Notes under the pieces: model-generated
The model's input: only the letters and a program-made list of their open reading frames with translations
Told to the model about the DNA's origin: nothing
The model's database searches: none
Assembly: GCA_037190175.1 (NCBI GenBank)
Contig: JBBCJM010000148.1
Span: 1 to 5,425 of the forward strand
Direction: 5' to 3'
From: JBBCJM01 sp037190175
Lineage (GTDB): Bacteria > Pseudomonadota > Alphaproteobacteria > Rhodobacterales > Rhodobacteraceae
DNA length: 5,425 nucleotides
Part shown: piece by piece, positions 1 through 5,212 of the stretch
How the letters are laid out: each line of letters opens with the position of its first letter
How positions within the stretch are numbered: position 1 is the stretch's first letter
Program-made: the position numbers and the translations under genes

Positions 1-89
1 GCCCCCGCCAGGGAGCGAGGAGCGGCTTTGTTGCCGGGGGGCGCCGGCGGGTGTAGAAGGCGGGCGTTCCGCGAAAGGCCCCCGTTCCC
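1..89. other. 5' leader/intergenic segment before miaB; no recognisable gene
   Basis: No start codon for a divergent minus-strand gene (ATG, GTG or TTG) is present in this stretch. One plus-strand frame is open from the window edge to a TAG at 54-56, so the last residues of an upstream gene could lie here, but the translated tail (arginine/glycine-rich) is not recognisable. The rest is GC-rich spacer leading to the miaB ribosome binding site. Confidence 0.5.
31..59 (+). promoter_or_regulatory. possible weak sigma70-type promoter for miaB
   Basis: TTGCCG (31-36) and TAGAAG (54-59) each match 4 of 6 consensus positions and are separated by 17 bases, about 30 bases before the miaB start. In such GC-rich DNA a match of this quality can occur by chance, and transcription from an upstream gene outside the window is equally possible. 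Confidence 0.2.
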
Positions 90-1412
90 ATGTCCGCGCC
101 CAAGAAGCTGTTCATCAAGACCTACGGCTGCCAGATGAACGTCCATGACAGCGAGCGCATGGCCGAGCTGATGGGCGGGCAGGGCTACGTCACCACCGAG
201 ACGGCCGAGGAGGCCGACATGGTGATCCTGAACACCTGCCACATCCGGGAAAAGGCGGCGGAGAAGGTCTATTCCGACCTCGGCCGCCTGCGGCCGCTGA
301 AGCTGGCCAGGCCCGGGATGAAGATCGCCGTGGCCGGCTGCGTGGCGCAGGCCGAGGGGCAGGAGATCCAGCGCCGCGCGCCGCTCGTGGATCTGGTGGT
401 GGGCTCGCAGGCCTATCACCGGCTGCCCGACCTGCTGGCCAAGGTCGCGCATGACGGCACCGCCATCGACACCGAGTTTCCCGCCGAGGACCGTTTCGAG
501 CATCTGCCCGAACGCCGCGCCCACCGCGGCCCCACCGCCTTCCTGACCGTGCAGGAGGGCTGCGACAAGTTCTGCTCCTTCTGCGTGGTGCCCTATACCC
601 GCGGGGCCGAGGTCAGCCGCCCCGCCGCCCGCATCCTGGCCGAGGCGCGAGGGCTGGTTGAGCGCGGTGTGCGGGAGATCACGCTGCTGGGCCAGAACGT
701 CAACGCCTGGCACGGGGCGGGCGAGGGCGGCGAATGGGGGCTGGGCCGGCTGATCCGCGAACTGGCGCGGATCGAGGGGCTGGAGCGGCTGCGCTACACC
801 ACCAGCCACCCCAACGACATGGCCGGGGACCTGATCGCGGCGCATGGGGCCGAGGCCAAGCTGATGCCCTATCTGCACCTGCCCGTGCAGTCGGGCTCCG
901 ACCGCATCCTGAAGGCGATGAACCGCAAGCACACGGCCGACAGCTATCTGCGGCTGATCGAGCGGATCCGCGCGGCCCGGCCCGACATCCTGCTGTCCTC
1001 GGACTTCATCGTGGGCTTTCCCGGCGAGACCGAGGCGGATTTCGAGGCGACGCTGGACCTGATCCGCGCCGTGGGCTTCGGCGCCGCCTTCAGCTTCAAG
1101 TATTCCGCCCGCCCCGGCACGCCCGCGGCCGAGAAGCCCGGCGTCGATCCGTCGCAGGCCGACGACCGGCTGCAACGGCTGCAGGCCCTGGTCACCGCCC
1201 AGCAGCGCGCGGCGCAGGAGGCGATGGTGGGCCGCGAGGTGGGGGTGCTCTACGAAAAGCCCGGCCGGCTGCCGGGGCAATGGGTGGGCAAGTCCGACCA
1301 CCTGCACGCGGTGCATGTGCCCGATCCGCAGGGCAGGCCCGGCGATCTGGTGCGGGTCAGGATCGAGGCCTCGGCCCCCAATTCGCTGGCCGGGACAAGG
1401 CTTGCCGCGTGA
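90..1412 (+). CDS. miaB: tRNA-2-methylthio-N6-dimethylallyladenosine synthase MiaB
   Basis: A radical-SAM methylthiotransferase that converts i6A37 to ms2i6A37 in tRNAs reading UNN codons, acting in the cytoplasm after MiaA. The 440-residue product has the usual length and all three domains. The N-terminal MTTase domain (about residues 5-120) has cluster cysteines C14 (in GCQMN), C50 (NTCHIRE) and C84 (AGCVAQ). The radical-SAM domain has the CxxxCxxC motif C158, C162 and C165, followed by the family signature RGAEVSRP (171-178). A TRAM RNA-binding domain occupies about residues 375-438. The ATG at 90 is preceded by AAAGG (74-78), 11 bases away, and the protein starts directly with the expected KKLFIKTYGCQMN strand, so this start is secure. 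It stands first in the conserved miaB-ybeZ-ybeY-ybeX-lnt order, but here is separated from phoH by two envelope genes. No key residue is missing. The separate methylthiotransferases MtaB and RimO are less likely because NTCHIRE and RGAEVSRP are MiaB-type. Confidence 0.97.
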   Translation: MSAPKKLFIKTYGCQMNVHDSERMAELMGGQGYVTTETAEEADMVILNTCHIREKAAEKVYSDLGRLRPLKLARPGMKIAVAGCVAQAEGQEIQRRAPLVDLVVGSQAYHRLPDLLAKVAHDGTAIDTEFPAEDRFEHLPERRAHRGPTAFLTVQEGCDKFCSFCVVPYTRGAEVSRPAARILAEARGLVERGVREITLLGQNVNAWHGAGEGGEWGLGRLIRELARIEGLERLRYTTSHPNDMAGDLIAAHGAEAKLMPYLHLPVQSGSDRILKAMNRKHTADSYLRLIERIRAARPDILLSSDFIVGFPGETEADFEATLDLIRAVGFGAAFSFKYSARPGTPAAEKPGVDPSQADDRLQRLQALVTAQQRAAQEAMVGREVGVLYEKPGRLPGQWVGKSDHLHAVHVPDPQGRPGDLVRVRIEASAPNSLAGTRLAA

Positions 1413-1430
1413 CTGTTGCCAAAGCTTGAA

Positions 1431-1444
1431 CGGGCGGCCGCCCG
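1431..1444. repeat. 14-base perfect GC palindrome just after miaB
   Basis: CGGGCGGCCGCCCG reads the same on both strands and begins 19 bases after the miaB stop. In RNA it could form a 5-base-pair stem with a GGCC loop. It is not followed by a T run, so it is not a standard intrinsic terminator. It could be an mRNA 3'-end stabiliser or simply a product of high GC content. Confidence 0.4.
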
Positions 1445-1459
1445 GGCCACGAACTATGG

Positions 1460-1484
1460 CGGAAACAACAACAGTTGGTTTCCG
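1460..1484. repeat. inverted repeat CGGAAAC-N11-GTTTCCG, candidate operator
   Basis: The arms at 1460-1466 and 1478-1484 are perfect reverse complements. Inside them is a second small palindrome, CAAC-A-GTTG (1469-1477), and CAACAGT recurs 17 bases downstream at 1486-1492. The element sits about 100-125 bases before the GTG start of the OmpA-domain gene, where an operator or activator site would be expected. No T tract follows, so it is not a terminator. The binding protein cannot be named from sequence alone. Confidence 0.4.
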
Positions 1485-1508
1485 TCAACAGTCCAGCCAC
1501 GACATAGT
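1479..1508 (+). promoter_or_regulatory. possible promoter for the OmpA-domain/lipoprotein pair
   Basis: TTTCCG (1479-1484) and CATAGT (1503-1508) have an 18-base spacer and lie in the AT-richest part of the gap. The -35 candidate overlaps the right arm of the inverted repeat, which would suit regulation by occlusion. Both hexamers are only moderate matches, so this is a guess supported mainly by context. Confidence 0.2.
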
Positions 1509-1585
1509 GCTTTACTTTACGTCGACCCCGCGCCATGAAAATGGCCAAAGTGTGGGATTTTGACCGAAGCCCGGGGGGGTGTGGT

Positions 1586-2152
1586 GTGAGAACGCGAGTG
1601 TCATTCTGCGCGGGCGCGCTGGTCGCGGCCGCCCTTGCCCTGGCGGGTGCGCTGCCCGCCGCGGCCCAGCAGGCCAAGCCGCGGCAGGTCGGCGTCATCG
1701 AATGGGGCGTCTGGATCGACCAGGACGGCTGCATGCACTGGTGGGCGGACGGCGGCCTGGAGGGCTACATGGTGCCCCGCCGCAATCCCAAGACCGGCAA
1801 GCCGGTGTGCCTGAAGCAGAACACCTGCCTGGTCGAGAACACCGACACGCTGTTCGCCACCGACAGCCACGCGCTGACCCCGGCGGGCCGGGCGCGGCTC
1901 AAGGCGTTCTTCCAGAAGACCGACGCCTTCGGCTATGCGATCTACGGCCATACCGACAGCCGCGCCTCCGACGCCTACAACCAGCGCCTGTCCGAGCGGC
2001 GGGCCAGGGCGGTGGCCGACGTGGCCCGCTCGGTCGGCGCGGTGGTCGAGCGCCAGATCGGCTATGGCGAGAGCCGCCCCGTCGCGCCCAACGATTCCGC
2101 TGCGAACATGCAGAAGAACCGTCGCGTCGAAGTCATCTGCTATCGGTGGTGA
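1586..2152 (+). CDS. secreted OmpA-domain (peptidoglycan-binding) protein with an N-terminal cysteine module
   Basis: A periplasmic protein expected to bind peptidoglycan through a C-terminal OmpA-like domain. From the GTG at 1586 the product is 188 residues. It starts with a textbook signal peptide (MRTR, a hydrophobic alanine/leucine core, then PAAA before QQ, predicted cleavage after residue 27). Residues 45-75 form a cysteine-bracketed module (C49, C75, DQDGC, EGY, PR, PVC) that recurs in the next gene. The OmpA domain covers about residues 83-185, with GHTDS (121-125), YNQRLSERRA (131-140), GYGESRP (159-165) and NRRVEV (178-183); the Asp of HTD and the Arg of the LSERR block are the family's peptidoglycan-contacting residues. 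There is no beta-barrel. The GTG start is preferred because a G run ends 6 bases upstream and the signal peptide begins there; an ATG at 1535 would place a charged, unlikely 17-residue extension in front and lacks a ribosome binding site. Mature cysteines are C49, C75, C81 and C185, so two disulfides are possible. The product class is secure; the biological role is unknown. Confidence 0.88.
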   Translation: MRTRVSFCAGALVAAALALAGALPAAAQQAKPRQVGVIEWGVWIDQDGCMHWWADGGLEGYMVPRRNPKTGKPVCLKQNTCLVENTDTLFATDSHALTPAGRARLKAFFQKTDAFGYAIYGHTDSRASDAYNQRLSERRARAVADVARSVGAVVERQIGYGESRPVAPNDSAANMQKNRRVEVICYRW

Positions 2153-2157
2153 GCGTC

Positions 2158-2508
2158 ATGATCCGTATGCCCCTGATCCTGTCGCTGGGTGCCGCCGCGC
2201 TGCTGTCCGGCTGCACGGGCCTGACCCCCTATGTCGAAAGCCCCGACACCGTGATCGCCACCGCGCGCGACACCGGCCGCGACAACAAGCCGCTGCGCAA
2301 TGCCGAGGCGGCGATCGCCTATGACCCCGACGGCTGCCAGAACTGGATCATGGACGACGGGGTGGAGGGCTATTCCACCCCCCGCTACGATCCCGTCTCG
2401 GGCCTGCCGGTCTGCAACGACCACTTCCCGCCCGGCGCGGTGGTCAAGGACTATCAGACCCGCGACGCCGGCATCGGCGACTGGGTGCCCCGGTCCAGCC
2501 GGCGCTGA
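2158..2508 (+). CDS. small lipoprotein sharing the cysteine module of the upstream OmpA-domain protein
   Basis: A 116-residue predicted lipoprotein of unknown function. The N terminus MIRMPLILSL, an alanine/leucine core and the lipobox LSGC (16-19) predict lipidation at C19. Residue 20 is Thr, not Asp, which by the E. coli +2 rule favours the outer membrane. Residues 56-86 repeat the module of the preceding gene without gaps: DPDGC with C60, W63, DDGVEGY (66-72), PR (75-76) and PVC ending at C86. C60 and C86 are the only cysteines besides the lipobox one, so they probably pair with each other. No further domain is recognisable. The gene starts 5 bases after the stop of the OmpA-domain gene, and GGTGAG (2148-2153) overlapping that stop can serve as its ribosome binding site. 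The pair is therefore almost certainly co-transcribed and ends at the terminator 25 bases downstream. An in-frame ATG at 2167 is an alternative start that would still leave a signal sequence. It would be matured by Lgt, LspA and the Lnt encoded at the end of this window. Confidence 0.8.
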   Translation: MIRMPLILSLGAAALLSGCTGLTPYVESPDTVIATARDTGRDNKPLRNAEAAIAYDPDGCQNWIMDDGVEGYSTPRYDPVSGLPVCNDHFPPGAVVKDYQTRDAGIGDWVPRSSRR

Positions 2509-2532
2509 TCCGCCGATGACGCGCGACGAAGG

Positions 2533-2561
2533 CCCCGCCAGAGCCGCTCTGGCGGGGTTTT
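2533..2561 (+). terminator. strong intrinsic terminator after the lipoprotein gene
   Basis: CCCCGCCAGAG (2533-2543) pairs perfectly with CTCTGGCGGGG (2547-2557) around a CCG loop, giving an 11-base-pair stem followed directly by TTTT (2558-2561). It ends the OmpA-domain/lipoprotein transcript and separates it from phoH. The flanking AA at 2529-2530 could extend the stem slightly, but there is no real A tract, so action on the minus strand is weak. Confidence 0.92.
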
Positions 2562-2605
2562 CGCGTCTTTTCGCCGCCTGCGCCCGGAAAAACGGCGTCC
2601 TGTCA

Positions 2606-2634
2606 TTGAACCGGCACGATCCGGCCGCACATTT
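2606..2634 (+). promoter_or_regulatory. possible heat-shock (RpoH)-like promoter for phoH-ybeY-corC-lnt
   Basis: TTGAA (2606-2610) is followed after 16 bases by GCACATTT (2627-2634), which matches 5 of 7 defined positions of the E. coli sigma32 -10 element CCCCATNT. It lies between the upstream terminator and the phoH start. Some promoter is required here because the terminator isolates phoH from miaB. The E. coli ybeZYX genes are known to be heat-shock induced, which makes the match worth recording. As a plain sigma70 site it would have a good -35 (TTGAAC) but a poor -10. Confidence 0.3.
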
Positions 2635-2701
2635 CAGAAGAACCGGCTTTCCCGCTTGCCTGAAGGCCGGCCACCGCGCAGCATGGACCTGCCGCCCCAC
2701 C

Positions 2702-2710
2702 GGAAGGAGA
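2702..2710 (+). promoter_or_regulatory. Shine-Dalgarno that fixes the TTG start of phoH
   Basis: GGAAGGAGA contains AAGGAG (2704-2709), close to a perfect anti-16S match and the best ribosome binding site in the window. It is 6 bases before the TTG at 2716. It lies inside the open frame that begins at the upstream ATGs (2656, 2683), which shows that those are not the natural starts. Confidence 0.8.
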
Positions 2711-2715
2711 CCCAC

Positions 2716-3732
2716 TTGGGCATCAGCGCCTTGACCCCCCCGACCGCCGCCGAGGACGTCGTGGAAACCCTGCTGGAATTTCCCGACAACCGCCTGATGA
2801 AGGCCCTGTGCGGAGAATACGACCGGAACCTGGCGCAGATCGAACACCAGACGGGGGTACATATCCTGCCCAGGGGCAACCGCCTGGCGGTGATCGGCGA
2901 GAAGGGGGCGCGGGAACAGGCCGCCGCGGTGCTGCGCGGCCTCTACGCCCGGCTGGAGGCGGGGCGCGGCGTGGCGGCGGGCGACATCGACGGCGCCATC
3001 CGCCTGGGCCGGCCCGGCCACGACCTGGCGCCCGAGGGCGAGCAGATCGAGATGTTCACCGGCGGGCGCTACGAGCTGCGCACCCGGAAAAAACCCATCG
3101 AGCCGCGCACCGAGGCGCAGAAGGCCTATGTCCGCGCGCTCTTCGACCACGAACTGGCCTTCGGCATCGGCCCGGCCGGCACCGGCAAGACCTATCTCGC
3201 CGTGGCCGTGGGGGTCACCATGCTGATCTCGGGCGCGGTGGAGAAGATCATCCTGTCGCGTCCCGCGGTCGAGGCGGGCGAGCGGCTGGGCTTCCTGCCC
3301 GGCGACATGAAGGAGAAGGTCGATCCCTACATGCAGCCGCTCTATGACGCGCTGAACGACTTCCTGCTGCAGAAGCAGCTGCAGAAGCTGATGGAGGAAA
3401 AGCGCATCGAGATCGCGCCCCTGGCCTTCATGCGCGGCCGCACGCTGTCGAACGCCTTCGTGGTGCTGGACGAGGCGCAGAACGCCACCACCATGCAGAT
3501 GAAGATGTTCCTGACCCGGCTGGGCGAGGGAAGCCGCATGGTGATCACCGGCGATCGCACCCAGGTCGACCTGCCGCGCGGCACCGCCTCGGGCCTGGCC
3601 GATGCGGAACGGGTGCTGAAGGGGGTGCGGGGCGTCAGCTTCAACTACTTCGGCGCCAAGGACGTGGTGCGCCATCCCCTTGTGGCCCGGATCATCGAGG
3701 CTTACGAGGCCGAAGATGGAGCCGCTGGTTGA
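2716..3732 (+). CDS. phoH: PhoH-family ATPase (YbeZ-like)
   Basis: A cytoplasmic P-loop ATPase of the PhoH/YbeZ family, which in E. coli binds YbeY and is implicated in ribosomal RNA maturation; its exact reaction is not settled. From the TTG at 2716 it is 338 residues, typical for the family. An N-terminal KH-like RNA-binding region (about 18-80, EFPDNRLMKALCGEYDRNL onward) is followed by the ATPase domain. This has Walker A GPAGTGKT (152-159, K158), SRPAVEAGERLGFLPG (181-196), Walker B VVLDEAQN (249-256, D252 and E253), and the sensor segment ITGD (277-280) with QVDLPRG (283-289). Every expected motif is present. The start is chosen from the strong ribosome binding site; ATGs at 2656 and 2683 would add proline/arginine-rich residues not seen in the family. 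Its 3' end overlaps ybeY by 17 bases, implying translational coupling. Confidence 0.95.
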   Translation: MGISALTPPTAAEDVVETLLEFPDNRLMKALCGEYDRNLAQIEHQTGVHILPRGNRLAVIGEKGAREQAAAVLRGLYARLEAGRGVAAGDIDGAIRLGRPGHDLAPEGEQIEMFTGGRYELRTRKKPIEPRTEAQKAYVRALFDHELAFGIGPAGTGKTYLAVAVGVTMLISGAVEKIILSRPAVEAGERLGFLPGDMKEKVDPYMQPLYDALNDFLLQKQLQKLMEEKRIEIAPLAFMRGRTLSNAFVVLDEAQNATTMQMKMFLTRLGEGSRMVITGDRTQVDLPRGTASGLADAERVLKGVRGVSFNYFGAKDVVRHPLVARIIEAYEAEDGAAG

Positions 3733-4219
3733 CATCGTGATCGAGGATCCCCGCTGGCAGGCGATCCTCGGGGCCACGGCCGAACCCGCCGCCGCCGCCA
3801 CGCTCTCGGCGCTGGGCCTGCCGGCGCAGGGGTTCCAGCTCTGCGTCATGGGCTGCGACGATGCCCGCATCGCCGCGCTGAACGCCGGTTTCCGCGGCAA
3901 GCCGCGCCCGACCAACGTGCTGTCCTGGCCCGCGGAGGATCGCGCCTCCGAAATCGCCGGGCAGGCCCCGGACCTGCCCGCCCCCGGCGAGCCCGCGGAG
4001 CCCGAGCATCTGGGCGACATCGCGCTGGCCTGGGAGACCTGCGCGGCCGAGGCGGCGGATCAGCGGAAATCCCTCGCCGACCACGCCACCCATCTCATCG
4101 TTCATGCAACCCTGCATCTGCTGGGCTACGATCACGAGGAGGATGCCGATGCGGAATTGATGGAGGCGGCCGAAATCCGTATCCTTGCCACCCTCGGCAT
4201 TGCCGACCCCTATGCGTGA
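3716..4219 (+). CDS. ybeY: endoribonuclease YbeY, 16S rRNA 3'-end maturation and ribosome quality control
   Basis: A zinc-dependent single-strand endoribonuclease needed for 16S rRNA 3'-end processing and, with RNase R, removal of defective 70S ribosomes. The product is 167 residues, the normal size. The metal site is complete: H130, H134 and H140 in HATLHLLGYDH (H-x3-H-x5-H). The upstream conserved block FRGKPRPTNVLSWP (59-72) includes the family's conserved Arg (R60) and corresponds to the common TDVLSFP stretch; LGDIALA (99-105) is the next conserved strand. The ATG at 3716 lies inside the 3' end of phoH, with GAGG (3706-3709) 6 bases upstream. An ATG at 3680 in the same frame has less support and would extend the overlap to 53 bases. 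Residues 84-96 are a proline/glutamate-rich loop slightly longer than usual. Confidence 0.95.
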   Translation: MEPLVDIVIEDPRWQAILGATAEPAAAATLSALGLPAQGFQLCVMGCDDARIAALNAGFRGKPRPTNVLSWPAEDRASEIAGQAPDLPAPGEPAEPEHLGDIALAWETCAAEAADQRKSLADHATHLIVHATLHLLGYDHEEDADAELMEAAEIRILATLGIADPYA

Positions 4220-4282
4220 CCCCATCTGGGGGACATTGCATGACCGTGGTGCCCGGACGGCACCGATGACCGGAACAGGACA
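4220..4282 (+). other. 63-base ybeY-corC spacer with a hairpin and a tiny possible leader ORF
   Basis: The only real gap in the phoH-lnt run. GGTGCC (4248-4253) and GGCACC (4259-4264) form a 6-base-pair hairpin with a CGGAC loop, with no T tract after it. A 9-codon reading frame (4240-4269, MTVVPGRHR) has a GGGGGA 6 bases before its ATG and spans the hairpin. CCCCA/TGGGG at 4220-4231 is a second small inverted repeat. Any of these could tune corC translation, but none is strong evidence by itself. Confidence 0.3.
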
Positions 4283-5212
4283 ATGGGCAGTAGCAACTCA
4301 GGAACCGCCCCCGCACAGACCGAACCCTATTCTACCAGCGCCCCGGCGGCCGAGGCCGCCCCGCCCCGACAGGGACGCAGGCGTGGCCGCGGCCTCTTCG
4401 CGCGGCTGATCGACGCCTTCGGCCCCGATCAGGAGCAGCCGGGCGACGATACCCCCGCCCCCGGCGCGCATGGCGTGGCCAACCTCCTGAACCTGCGGGT
4501 CGATGACGTCTCGGTGCCCAAGGCCGAGATCGTCGCGGTGCCCGAGGACATCTCGCGCGACGAGCTGGTCGAGGTGTTCCGGCAGAGCGGCTTTTCCCGC
4601 CTGCCGGTCTACAAGGGCACGCTGGACCATCCGCAGGGCCAGCTTCTGCTGAAGGACCTGGCGCTGACCCACGGCTTCGGCGCCTCCACGGGCCGGTTCA
4701 GCCTGACCGGGCTGATCCGCCCGGTGCTCTACGTGCCGCCTTCGATGCAGGTGGGCGTGCTGTTGCAGAAGATGCAGCGCGAGCGGGTGCATCTGGCGCT
4801 GGTGATCGACGAATACGGCGGGGTCGACGGGCTGGTGACCATCGAGGACCTGATCGAGACCGTGCTGGGCGACATCGAGGACGAGCACGACGAGGAGGAG
4901 ACCGCGCTGTGGAAGGAGGAGGCGCCCGGCGTCTACCTGGCCCAGGCGGTGGCGCCGCTGGACGAGTTCGAGGCCGCGACCGGCCTGCGCCTGCGCATCG
5001 GCGAGGAGGACGAGGAGATCGACACCCTGGGCGGGCTCATCTTCCTGCGCACCGGCCGGGTGCCCGCGCCGGGCGAGGTGGTGGCGCATGAAAGCGGCGC
5101 TGTGCTGGAGGTGCTGGACGCCGACGCCCGCCGGGTGAAGCGGCTCAGGGTGCGGATGCCGGGTGCGGTGGCGCAGGGCGCGCCGGTCACCGAGGACAGC
5201 GCCGCGCAATGA
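4283..5212 (+). CDS. corC: CorC/YbeX-type CBS-domain protein (HlyC/CorC family)
   Basis: A cytosolic member of the HlyC/CorC family, 309 residues. E. coli CorC (YbeX, about 292 residues) is linked to Mg2+/Co2+ efflux with CorA and more recently to ribosome metabolism. Two CBS domains span about residues 74-135 and 140-200; the second ends in the hallmark VIDEYGGVDGLVTIEDLIE (174-192) and an acidic EDEHDEEE segment. The transporter-associated CorC_HlyC domain follows (about 215-292, with DEEIDTLGGLIF at 243-254). Residues 1-65 are a low-complexity Ala/Pro/Gln/Ser stretch with a basic patch RRRGRG (32-37), probably disordered. No transmembrane segment is present, so this is the short soluble type without the DUF21/CNNM membrane domain. 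The ATG at 4283 has GGA (4272-4274) 8 bases and AGGA (4277-4280) 2 bases upstream. The 'hemolysin' label often given to this family does not imply haemolytic activity. Confidence 0.92.
   Translation: MGSSNSGTAPAQTEPYSTSAPAAEAAPPRQGRRRGRGLFARLIDAFGPDQEQPGDDTPAPGAHGVANLLNLRVDDVSVPKAEIVAVPEDISRDELVEVFRQSGFSRLPVYKGTLDHPQGQLLLKDLALTHGFGASTGRFSLTGLIRPVLYVPPSMQVGVLLQKMQRERVHLALVIDEYGGVDGLVTIEDLIETVLGDIEDEHDEEETALWKEEAPGVYLAQAVAPLDEFEAATGLRLRIGEEDEEIDTLGGLIFLRTGRVPAPGEVVAHESGAVLEVLDADARRVKRLRVRMPGAVAQGAPVTEDSAAQ

Larger units (their letters stand above)
1413..1585. other. intergenic region between miaB and the OmpA-domain gene
   Basis: This 173-base stretch is visibly richer in A and T than its neighbours, especially 1455-1525. 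It holds a GC-only palindrome (1431-1444), a 7-base inverted repeat (1460-1484), a repeated CAACAGT (1469-1475 and 1486-1492), and the likely promoter of the exported gene pair. An in-frame ATG at 1535 lies inside it but has no ribosome binding site. No T-tract terminator for miaB is visible. Confidence 0.6.

Noticed and set aside
734..1429. 231-codon plus-strand frame inside miaB
   Set aside because: It is out of frame with a MiaB protein that has all its motifs, and the translation is Arg/Gly/Ala/Pro low complexity.
1431..1444. GC palindrome as an intrinsic terminator of miaB
   Set aside because: The stem is short and no T run follows it.
1579..2157. Longer version of the lipoprotein frame running back through the OmpA-domain gene
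   Set aside because: The upstream part is a shadow of the OmpA-domain gene. The lipobox fits only if translation starts at 2158 or 2167.
2140..4020. 626-codon open frame on the minus strand opposite the lipoprotein, phoH and ybeY
   Set aside because: It is antisense to three well-supported genes and crosses an intergenic region and a terminator. Its low-complexity His/Gln/Ala/Arg-rich translation is typical of a high-GC shadow frame, and it shows no domain motif.
4298..5209. 303-codon minus-strand frame opposite corC
   Set aside because: It mirrors the CorC coding sequence, is His/Gln/Leu-rich without recognisable motifs, and has no sign of a separate promoter.
4283..5212. Calling the CBS-domain protein a hemolysin
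   Set aside because: Family labels mention hemolysin for historical reasons. The protein is soluble, with CBS and CorC_HlyC domains and the lnt-linked context of CorC/YbeX.
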